From NCBI GenBank assembly GCA_011375245.1, contig DRMA01000220.1, positions 1-15,520 of the forward strand: a DNA stretch of 15,520 bases, given 5' to 3'. The notes beneath the pieces were generated by a model. The model was given only the letters and a program-made list of their open reading frames with translations. It was not told where the DNA came from and searched no databases. Shown in pieces: positions 1 through 6,376 of this stretch. The first letter of the stretch is position 1. Every line of letters begins with the position of its first letter. This DNA comes from Thiothrix sp. (GTDB lineage Bacteria; Pseudomonadota; Gammaproteobacteria; Thiotrichales; Thiotrichaceae). The position numbers and the translations under genes were made by a program.

Positions 1-794
1 CAACATTTATAAGTCTTGGATAATTCCGAAGGAACGCTAAAGTTACTAATAGTTGTTTCACTCCAATCATTATCAAGTAGATCTTGAATCTTATCTTGTG
101 AGTTTTTGACAAGCTGTTGTGAAATAGTATCGTAAATACTGTACACGGGTTTATAGTTGCGTCTTTCTAGGCGTTCTAATATATGTGTTAAATGCTCAGC
201 AGGTACCAAAAAACTAATTTCATTGCCTGATGTTGCTACATTGATACCAATAACATTGCCTTCTTCATTTAATGTTGGTCCGCCACTCATACCAGGGTTT
301 AGACTACCAGAAACAAGGATGTTTTTTTCCTCGCTGTTTCGCATTACGCCATTATTAACTCCTTTAACAATCGAAAATCCTAAATCCATTGGATTGCCTA
401 ATGAATAAAGGTGAGCGCCTTTTTCGGGAAGAGGAGCTATTTTTAGTGGAGGGCCAAGTTCGTTTTTAGCACGTAGAACGGCAAGATCATGTGTGGTATC
501 AAGATCAAGAATTTCAAGCTTACCTTTTCGACCGTCTTTAGCAAGATATTCAAGGTCATATTTATCGGGTGCATTAACGTAACCACTAACAACATGATAA
601 TTAGTTGCAAGAATATTGGCTTTATTAACAGTAAAACCAGAACCAATACTAGATTTTTTACTGGTTTGTTTATTAATAACTCTTATTTGATAAACTGATT
701 TTTCTGTTGAGGCATAAATATTTGACGTATCGGTTTTTGCAAATGCAGTGTTTGTTAGCCATAGCATGATGAGGATAAGAGGGCGAATATTCAT
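1..794 (-). CDS. Exported trypsin-like serine protease (S1 family), C-terminus cut by window edge
   Basis: Reading the minus strand from an ATG at 794 gives 264 residues with no stop before the window ends. Residues 1-19 look like a signal peptide (hydrophobic LILIMLWL core, AFA before the likely cleavage site), so the protein should act in the periplasm or outside. A chymotrypsin-fold protease domain follows with a full triad in order: His67 in TNYHVV, Asp103 in THDLAVL, Ser170 in NPGMSGGP. The usual GNSGGP is GMSGGP here, which still keeps the catalytic Ser and oxyanion glycines. IGSGFTV and SLGNPMDLG motifs are also typical of the DegP/HtrA-like S1C group. After about residue 205 the chain continues into a charged region of unknown type; whether a PDZ domain follows cannot be seen. 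No good ribosome binding site precedes the ATG, so the start is chosen from the signal peptide. The substrate is unknown. Confidence 0.85.
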   Translation of the reverse strand, partial: MNIRPLILIMLWLTNTAFAKTDTSNIYASTEKSVYQIRVINKQTSKKSSIGSGFTVNKANILATNYHVVSGYVNAPDKYDLEYLAKDGRKGKLEILDLDTTHDLAVLRAKNELGPPLKIAPLPEKGAHLYSLGNPMDLGFSIVKGVNNGVMRNSEEKNILVSGSLNPGMSGGPTLNEEGNVIGINVATSGNEISFLVPAEHLTHILERLERRNYKPVYSIYDTISQQLVKNSQDKIQDLLDNDWSETTISNFSVPSELSKTYKC

Positions 795-835
795 TAGTTT
801 TGTATTTCTATGGGGCGAGTTAATTGTGAAGGTAC

Positions 836-856
836 AGTATATCAGTGGTATATACT
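836..856. promoter_or_regulatory. Perfect 7-bp dyad upstream of the protease gene (possible operator)
   Basis: AGTATAT, a 7-base spacer, then ATATACT: a perfect inverted repeat lying 42 bp upstream of the protease start codon, in a position where an operator could overlap the promoter. The octamer CAGTATAT beginning just outside it (835-842) recurs at 884-891. Regulatory function is inferred from position and symmetry only. The AT-rich composition makes a chance dyad possible. Confidence 0.3.
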
Positions 857-874
857 AGCTCACCATGTTAGGAG

Positions 875-898
875 TGTCTATTTCAGTATATATAGACA
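875..898. other. Perfect 7-bp inverted repeat between queG and the protease gene
   Basis: TGTCTAT at 875-881 pairs with ATAGACA at 892-898 around a 10-base spacer. It lies 23 bp past the queG stop codon on the queG transcript and about 80 bp upstream of the protease start. No T-run follows on the minus strand, so it does not look like a classic intrinsic terminator. It could be a regulatory dyad or a weak RNA hairpin. Confidence 0.3.
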
Positions 899-920
899 TA
901 AACAATTAGGATGTACCTTA

Positions 921-2009
921 TTACCTTATTAGCTTTTGTTGTTGTAGCGCCCACCTAATATGCTCTTGTACCATTGTTGAACTTATTTCAACTTTGCTTT
1001 TAAGTACTTTTATTATTTTATTACTTTGTGGGGCATTACCTAAAGCAATGGCTATATTGCGTTGCCAGCGTTGATAACCTATTCGGCGTATTGCTGATCC
1101 CTCCATATTTTTTAAAAATAGGTTTTCAGACCATAAAAACAATGTTAATAAAGAAGCTGTTCCCAAATGATGGCGTACAGAAAAATCAGCTTCTTTAGCA
1201 TAGTGCGCAAAGTGATTCCAAGGACAAACAAGCTGACAATCATCACAGCCATAAATGCGATTACCCATTAAGGGTCTTAATACTTCAGGGATACTGCCTT
1301 CATGTTCAATGGTTAAGTAAGAAATACAACGTCTAGCATCTAATTGATAGGGGGCAATAATGGCTTGTGTTGGGCAAATATCAATGCATGCTGTACAGTG
1401 TCCACAATGTTCAATAACGGGTGTAGATGATGGTAAAGGTAAGTCGGTATAAATTTCAGCTAAGAAAAACCAAGAACCTGCATCACGACTGAGAATATTG
1501 GTATGTTTTCCCATCCAACCAGCACCTGCTTTGACGGCAATTGGTTTTTCTAGGACGGGAGCGCTATCAACAAAAACGCGATAGCCGAAACGACCGATAT
1601 GCTGCTCGATTTGATTGGCTAATTGTTGTAAACGTTTGCGCATCAGTTTGTGGTAATCACGACCTAAGGCATAACGTGATATATAAGCACATTCGGGATG
1701 ATTGAGAATCATGATAGGATCAACATCCTCTGGAGGAAGGTAATCCATACGTACTGAAATAATGCTTTGTGTGTTTGCGACAAGTTCTTGTGGACGACTG
1801 CGTTTTGTGCCATGCCGTTGCATCCATTCCATGTCGCCATGATAGCCTTTTTCCAACCAGTACATTAAGCGTTTCTCAGCAGCAGATAGTTCAATATCAC
1901 TGAAGCCAACATAATTAAAGCCAAGTTCAATCCCCCATTGTTTTATCTGTTGGCATAGTTTTTCTATATCTTGTTCGGATAGGTGTTTAGCGTGTATATG
2001 GGGAGACAT
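921..2009 (-). CDS. queG: Epoxyqueuosine reductase QueG
   Basis: This is the last enzyme of queuosine synthesis: it reduces epoxyqueuosine to queuosine at the wobble position of tRNAs with GUN anticodons, using cobalamin and two 4Fe-4S clusters in the cytoplasm. With the start used here the protein has 362 residues, normal for the family. VDSAPV at 147-152 carries the conserved Asp148 proton donor and is followed by GAGWMGK. A first cluster motif CxxCxxCxxxCP has Cys202, 205, 208 and 212; Cys228, 255, 258 and 262 complete the second set. An upstream ATG at 2081 would add 24 residues. I prefer 2009 because QIKQWGIELGF then sits at the usual distance from the N-terminus, and because the extra segment would run through a G7 tract and leave only 33 bp to the divergent tsaE. 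A HEAT-like helical tail ends the protein. Confidence 0.95.
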   Translation of the reverse strand: MSPHIHAKHLSEQDIEKLCQQIKQWGIELGFNYVGFSDIELSAAEKRLMYWLEKGYHGDMEWMQRHGTKRSRPQELVANTQSIISVRMDYLPPEDVDPIMILNHPECAYISRYALGRDYHKLMRKRLQQLANQIEQHIGRFGYRVFVDSAPVLEKPIAVKAGAGWMGKHTNILSRDAGSWFFLAEIYTDLPLPSSTPVIEHCGHCTACIDICPTQAIIAPYQLDARRCISYLTIEHEGSIPEVLRPLMGNRIYGCDDCQLVCPWNHFAHYAKEADFSVRHHLGTASLLTLFLWSENLFLKNMEGSAIRRIGYQRWQRNIAIALGNAPQSNKIIKVLKSKVEISSTMVQEHIRWALQQQKLIR

Positions 2010-2049
2010 AAAGTGTGTCAATCCTAGTAAAAAGCAAGAGGGGGGGATA

Positions 2050-2077
2050 TTGATTTTGTTGGATGTTATCTTAATAG
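2050..2077 (+). promoter_or_regulatory. Candidate sigma-70 promoter for tsaE-amiB
   Basis: TTGATT (2050-2055) and TAATAG (2072-2077) are separated by 16 bases and lie 38 bp before the tsaE start. The position between divergent genes fits a promoter. Both boxes differ from consensus and the region is AT-rich, so this is a suggestion only. Confidence 0.35.
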
Positions 2078-2114
2078 ACATCCATTAATAAAAAAACGTA
2101 ATGAAAGATAAACA

Positions 2115-2573
2115 ATGAAAACACATTTACCCAATGAAGCCTCCATGCTTACCTTAGGGCAGGCAATTGCTTATGCATTTCCTCGTAATGGGGTAATTTT
2201 ACTCAAAGGGGAACTTGGTGCAGGTAAAACAACCTTAGTAAAGGCAGTATTACGCTCATTAGGTCACAAAAGCGCGGTGAAAAGTCCAACGTATACGCTT
2301 GTGGAACCTTACCATTTACAAAACAGAGATATTTATCATTTTGATCTTTATCGGCTGGGTGATCCAGAGGAGTTGGAGTTTATCGGTATACGCGATTATT
2401 TTCATGAAGATGCCCTTTGTCTTATTGAATGGCCAGAAAGAGCAATTGGTTATTTACCCCAAGAAGATATGGTGATTCACTTATCGTATTGTGGGCAGGG
2501 ACGCAATGTAGAAATAGAGTGTAATAGTAATATAAAACAAGTAGTTAAAGCATATTCTGCAAATTTTACTTGA
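2115..2573 (+). CDS. tsaE: tRNA threonylcarbamoyladenosine synthesis ATPase TsaE
   Basis: TsaE is the small ATPase that works with TsaB and TsaD to place t6A at position 37 of ANN-decoding tRNAs. The 152-residue length matches the family. The Walker A motif GELGAGKT is at 32-39, SPTYTLV at 57-63 is the conserved switch-like segment, YHFDLYR at 74-80 holds the conserved Asp, and LIEWPE at 103-108 is the typical end motif. It is divergent from queG and 99 bp ahead of amiB, an arrangement known from enterobacteria and pseudomonads. The NAD(P)HX repair gene nnr, which precedes tsaE in E. coli, is absent here. The ribosome binding site is weak (AAAG about ten bases ahead of the ATG). Confidence 0.96.
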   Translation: MKTHLPNEASMLTLGQAIAYAFPRNGVILLKGELGAGKTTLVKAVLRSLGHKSAVKSPTYTLVEPYHLQNRDIYHFDLYRLGDPEELEFIGIRDYFHEDALCLIEWPERAIGYLPQEDMVIHLSYCGQGRNVEIECNSNIKQVVKAYSANFT

Positions 2574-2672
2574 AATGTATGCTGGATTAGGTTCTACTGT
2601 AACAATATAGGCTTACCTATTGAAATATATAGGTTATGAAAATAAACATAGAAAAAATAATGAAAGGTAGAC

Positions 2673-4121
2673 ATGTTATATCTTAGCAATCGATTAATCA
2701 GGCGGTCTGGCTTGCTTGGGCTAGTTGTACTGTTGCTTTTGCCTTGTGCTTATGCAAATAATAAAGTGGCGACGATTAAATCAGCGACCATGACACAACA
2801 TAATCATCAAGCAAATCTACGGATTACTTTGGATAAAGCGGTTAAATATAAGGTATTTCGTTTAAGCTCTCCTGACCGAGTGGTGATTGACCTTAATAAT
2901 ACCAAAAGTAAAAAAATCACCTTAGATAAAAAGATTCATCAATTATCAAAAATACGCCACTCAATGCGTAACTCACGTGATCTGCGTTTAGTACTAGATT
3001 TAAAAGAAAGGGCAACGGTTCGTTCATCCCTAAAAGGGAAGCAGCTTACTATAAAGCTCACATTTAAGAAATCAAAAACAGGAACTAAGTCAAAGAAACG
3101 CCCTGCTTTAGAAAAAAGTCGCCCTTCACGCTTAGTAGAGCCTCGGGTTGGTGAGCTTATTGTTGCTATTGATGCAGGTCATGGCGGCAAAGATCCAGGC
3201 GCAACGGGTCATCATGGTACACGCGAAAAAGATATTGTGTTACAAATTGCCAAAAAGCTAAAACGTAGAATTGACCGCGCTCGTGGTATGCATGCAGTGT
3301 TAGTGCGCACAGGAGATTATTACATTCCCTTACGTGAGCGCATGCAAATTGCTCGGCAGAAAAATGCAGGGATGTTTATCTCTATTCATGCAGATGCCAA
3401 TCCAAACCATAATTTAAAAGGTTCTTCTGTTTATATTTTGTCAGAAAATGGCGCTTCGAGTGAAGCAGCACGTTGGTTAGCTTCTAGTGAAAATGAAGCA
3501 GACAGAAAGTTAGCGGGTACAAATTTTCAAGATAAAGGCAGTGAATTAGCAACAATGTTAATGGATTTGTCACAAGCGGCAACCATTGATAATAGCTACT
3601 ATCTGGCAAAACGCACGTTGGCGGAGTTAAAAGGTGTAAACGAGTTATTGCGCCATAATGTAGAAAGTGCTGCATTTGTGGTGTTAAAATCGCCTGATAT
3701 TCCTTCTATTTTGGTTGAGACAGCTTTTATTAGTAATAACTCAGAAGAATCACGATTGAAGACCGCCTCTTATCAAAAGAAGATATCTAATGCGCTGTTC
3801 AAAGCCATTAGACAGTATCAAGTTGCCCATTCTGGTAGTCATAATATGCGTTATGCAAGTTATAAACCTGCTAAGGCTACTCATAAATCTCGTTCACTCA
3901 ATAAAGCCAGTCTTTCAAAGGCACGCTTTGTTCGTTCAAGCAAAAACAGCCGAGTGCATTCAAACCGTAGAATGAGCCAGCATATTGTAAAGTCTGGTGA
4001 GTCGTTATCAGTGATTGCACAAAGTTATGGTTTGAGTACGAAAATGTTAAAAAAATATAATGAATTAAATGGTTCAACGATTCGTATTGGGCAAAAATTA
4101 TCTATTCCTATTCGTTCCTGA
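2673..4121 (+). CDS. amiB: N-acetylmuramoyl-L-alanine amidase AmiB with C-terminal LysM
   Basis: This is a periplasmic zinc amidase that removes stem peptides from peptidoglycan to split daughter cells. A signal peptide covers about residues 1-28 (basic start, LLGLVVLLLLP core, AYA cleavage site). An AMIN domain (about 33-130) should target it to the septum. A Lys-rich linker leads to the Amidase_3 domain (about 162-378) with zinc ligands His170 (DAGHGG), Glu185 and His239 (SIHAD), and catalytic Glu349 (LVETAF). The segment at about 265-330 corresponds to the regulatory helix region that makes such enzymes dependent on an activator (EnvC/NlpD type). A basic, Ser-rich linker precedes a LysM domain at 436-482 (IVKSGESLSVIA). 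E. coli AmiB lacks LysM; Pseudomonas-type AmiB has it. AAAGG five bases before the ATG supports the start. The position after tsaE favours AmiB over AmiC; mutL does not follow. Confidence 0.95.
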   Translation: MLYLSNRLIRRSGLLGLVVLLLLPCAYANNKVATIKSATMTQHNHQANLRITLDKAVKYKVFRLSSPDRVVIDLNNTKSKKITLDKKIHQLSKIRHSMRNSRDLRLVLDLKERATVRSSLKGKQLTIKLTFKKSKTGTKSKKRPALEKSRPSRLVEPRVGELIVAIDAGHGGKDPGATGHHGTREKDIVLQIAKKLKRRIDRARGMHAVLVRTGDYYIPLRERMQIARQKNAGMFISIHADANPNHNLKGSSVYILSENGASSEAARWLASSENEADRKLAGTNFQDKGSELATMLMDLSQAATIDNSYYLAKRTLAELKGVNELLRHNVESAAFVVLKSPDIPSILVETAFISNNSEESRLKTASYQKKISNALFKAIRQYQVAHSGSHNMRYASYKPAKATHKSRSLNKASLSKARFVRSSKNSRVHSNRRMSQHIVKSGESLSVIAQSYGLSTKMLKKYNELNGSTIRIGQKLSIPIRS

Positions 4122-4167
4122 TTTAACGACATCCAGCAAGTTGCTTCTATAAGTAGATGATCATAAT

Positions 4168-4292
4168 TATTTTAACAAATAGAGCATAACTTCGTAGGGT
4201 GGATAAGGTACGTCATCCACCATGCTACGTAGCCATGCGGCGGATGGCGTACCTTATTCACCCTACAACGTCTTTATTATTTTGTTAAAATA
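4168..4292. repeat. Palindromic MITE/REP-like element of about 125 bp
   Basis: The ends are a perfect 12-bp inverted repeat, TATTTTAACAAA at 4168-4179 and its complement at 4281-4292. Inside, a 28-base arm starting GTAGGGTGGATAAGG (4194-4221) pairs with 4239-4266 at 25 of 28 positions. The loop contains a further perfect palindrome, GCTACGTAGC. Compensating variation and terminal inverted repeats fit a small non-autonomous mobile element or REP-type repeat. No clear target-site duplication is visible and no transposase gene is present. GTAGGGTGGAT-type palindromes occur in many gammaproteobacterial genomes from my general knowledge. It may also act as a transcription barrier, since the plus-strand hairpin is followed by a T-rich stretch. 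Confidence 0.75.
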
Positions 4293-4345
4293 TTTTTGCT
4301 CGTGGTCTTAGATGTTCAGATAATTATGTTCACACTTTTTGTTCC

Positions 4346-4433
4346 AGCCAGTCATGTGGATTATTTTTAAACCAGCAGGAACTCGCTGCGCTCAAACATG
4401 CTTCTGATTAAAAAATAACACGCATGACTGGCT
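4346..4433. repeat. Second palindromic element of about 88 bp, unrelated in sequence to the first
   Basis: AGCCAGTCATG at 4346-4356 matches the complement of CATGACTGGCT at 4423-4433, and the pairing continues inward with few mismatches through TTATTTTTAA (left, 4361-4370) and TTAAAAAATAA (right, 4408-4418), then weakly through CAG/CTG. The loop holds a GAGCGCAGCGAG-type core on the minus strand (CTCGCTGCGCTC at 4382-4393), a common core of intergenic palindromes in some gammaproteobacteria. The size and symmetry fit a REP/MITE-like repeat. On the plus strand it is followed by TCTCGTTTTTGC, a short T-run that could make it a weak terminator. Confidence 0.65.
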
Positions 4434-4492
4434 TCTCGTTTTTGCACGCAATTATCGGACTCTCTCTATAATATCTCAGTTTGTTGGGCTTC

Positions 4493-6376
4493 TTAGCGCA
4501 TCGGGTAGAGTGTACCTAAACCACTATCATCCAACTTCTTTTCTCGTCGTTGCTTTTTTTGCAAGCCAGCATTGACTAGCATTAATAATTGATCGCCTTT
4601 CCAAGCTACCTCATCTGCATCTGCAGCGTATAAATGCTGGTTGAGCTGTCTAATAACCGTTGACCCTGCCGCTAATTGATCAGCAAGCTGACCTAAATTT
4701 TGTGGTTTATCCTCAGGCCATTGTTGCTGCGCCCATTGTAATAAATAGTGTGCTGCTTGTTGTGCATTATGTTGTTTGCAGGCGTTCTGTAATCGTTTGA
4801 GTAGGTTTTTCTGACTTGGAGATGTTTGTTTGTGTTGTTGCCAATTAAGGAACTTCTGGTATTTATGATGATACTGATTAAGTAAATTGAGTAGAATACT
4901 CTTATTTTTAAAGAGTAAAAAGCCAAGACTAATAAGACCTATCAGTATGCCTACTATGAGTAAAAACGATGAATTGTTTGCTGATGTTGTTTTTTTCGTC
5001 ATCACTGCGTCAGTATGATTCGCTTTCTGTTTTTGTGGGCTTGGCGTTTCAGTTGTTACTCCTGTACCTGCTTCAATGGTGATTGTTATTGCTGGTAAGC
5101 GTGCTGTTTGTTGCTGTTTGGTGTCAACATTCCACCAGTCCAGCGTTATTTCAGGGAGTTGTAATGTACCTTTCTGGTTAGGAATATAGCTAATCGTTTG
5201 TGTGTTAACACCAATAAGGGTTTCACCATCAGTATAGTTTTTATTATCTTCCTGATCAGGATAAATTCGTATTGTATCGACTTGTGGGAGAACAAGTTTA
5301 GGTATTTGCGAACTTGCGAGGCCTTTGGCTTCAATAGTTAATATACGTGTGACAGGTTCGCCCACGCGAAAGGTTGGGCGTTTTTTTTGCCAGCTATCAT
5401 TGAGAACGACTTCTTCAGCAGGTAGCCAATTATTACCCTTAAATTCGGCAGGTAGAGGTTGAACATCTACTTCAATAGGCTCACTGCGCAGCGTAATGGC
5501 TTTGCCCCGTTCACCAAAAATAGAGCCTGAAAAAATACCTGAACCAAAAGGATCATTAAAAAAGGGATCATTTTGGAAAAAAGGATTTTGTTGGCGTTTC
5601 TGTGGTTGCTTAGCTTTCTTTTTGGCGCGTATATTCCCTTTGACAATTGTGGGTGGGATGGTCAACTTTCCACTTTTTTCCGCAGAAATAACATAGTCGC
5701 GCTCAATGACTGTATAGTTCTTACCATTGCGAGAAAGGCGGTATTTTTCTTTTTGTTGAAGTTGTTCAATAACGGCATTCTCAATGGTGGGCGGATACAT
5801 TTCGTATTCTAGTAATTGCTCATCATAAAATAGCTTTACAGTATAAGAAATTTGCTGTTGTACATAGGGGGGCTTATCATTTTTTAAGGATACTGAAGCT
5901 TCAACAAATACATGTTCTTTTGTTGCAGCCGCTATTTCAGGAGGGGCATCACTAACCGTTAGTGTGAGAACGGAGGTTTTTTCACTGCCAAGGGAAATAG
6001 CTGGAATAGTGATTTTCCCTTGACGTAGAGGCTGTAATTGTACAACCCAGCTTTTTTTAAACGAGGTTTTTCCATTGATATTGCTCATATGTGAGCGATT
6101 GCTTGTACTGAGAATGTTAAAGTCTTTTTTTAGTGGGCTAAGATCAGGGTTATCGTTAGTTTTGCCATTAGTTTCAATAGTAAAAGTAACCGAGTCATCA
6201 ATATAAGCAGTGTCTTGGTTTAAAAACGCCTGTACTTCTGCTCTGCTGGTGTTAGGCAATAGTGATAAAAATATCATTATTAGGCTAACACAAATGAGCA
6301 CTTGTCTTGATTGTTTTGATTGTTTTGATTGTTTTGATTGTGCTGAGGGCGTTAGTATTAAAGTTGTTGTTACCAT
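4493..6376 (-). CDS. batD: BatD: membrane-anchored beta-sandwich protein of the Bat (aerotolerance) complex
   Basis: The 627-residue protein has the layout of BatD: a signal peptide (hydrophobic core about 26-41, cleavage after SRA46), a long periplasmic region of beta-rich modules, an NPF/FF/G-rich loop at about 263-288 typical of BatD, one membrane helix at about 469-490, and a helical cytoplasmic tail of about 135 residues. It has no catalytic motif; it probably serves as a periplasmic partner of the BatA and BatB proteins. It is the last gene of the operon and its ATG overlaps the end of batB/C (ATGGTAA), with a strong GAGGGAG six bases upstream, so translation is probably coupled. The signal-peptide n-region is unusually long because of a QSK tandem repeat. 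The function of BatD is not established beyond genetic links to oxygen and stress tolerance. Confidence 0.9.
   Translation of the reverse strand: MVTTTLILTPSAQSKQSKQSKQSRQVLICVSLIMIFLSLLPNTSRAEVQAFLNQDTAYIDDSVTFTIETNGKTNDNPDLSPLKKDFNILSTSNRSHMSNINGKTSFKKSWVVQLQPLRQGKITIPAISLGSEKTSVLTLTVSDAPPEIAAATKEHVFVEASVSLKNDKPPYVQQQISYTVKLFYDEQLLEYEMYPPTIENAVIEQLQQKEKYRLSRNGKNYTVIERDYVISAEKSGKLTIPPTIVKGNIRAKKKAKQPQKRQQNPFFQNDPFFNDPFGSGIFSGSIFGERGKAITLRSEPIEVDVQPLPAEFKGNNWLPAEEVVLNDSWQKKRPTFRVGEPVTRILTIEAKGLASSQIPKLVLPQVDTIRIYPDQEDNKNYTDGETLIGVNTQTISYIPNQKGTLQLPEITLDWWNVDTKQQQTARLPAITITIEAGTGVTTETPSPQKQKANHTDAVMTKKTTSANNSSFLLIVGILIGLISLGFLLFKNKSILLNLLNQYHHKYQKFLNWQQHKQTSPSQKNLLKRLQNACKQHNAQQAAHYLLQWAQQQWPEDKPQNLGQLADQLAAGSTVIRQLNQHLYAADADEVAWKGDQLLMLVNAGLQKKQRREKKLDDSGLGTLYPMR
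6307..6341 (-). repeat. 9-bp tandem repeat (about 3.9 copies) inside the batD signal-peptide region
   Basis: On the minus strand the unit CAATCAAAA repeats almost perfectly and encodes repeated Gln-Ser-Lys at residues 13-24 of BatD. The unit length is a multiple of three, so copy changes would lengthen or shorten the positively charged n-region of the signal peptide without a frameshift. Confidence 0.85.

Larger units (their letters stand above)
4122..4492. other. Convergent intergenic region carrying two palindromic elements
   Basis: These 371 bases separate the converging amiB and batD genes and hold no plausible gene. Two independent palindromes, at 4168-4292 and 4346-4433, make up more than half of the region and are listed separately. 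The stretch 4293-4345 and the last 59 bases show nothing further that I can name. Whichever palindrome folds in RNA could limit read-through between the converging operons. Confidence 0.8.

Noticed and set aside
157..698. Several open frames on both strands within the first 700 bases
   Set aside because: They are shadows of the exported protease, whose catalytic triad is in the minus-strand frame that runs off the window edge.
2010..2081. 24-residue N-terminal extension of QueG
   Set aside because: The family normally begins near the ATG at 2009, and the extension contains a G7 tract and overlaps the likely tsaE promoter.
6307..6341. Short tandem repeats as a possible CRISPR array
   Set aside because: The unit is 9 bp without spacers and lies inside a reading frame.
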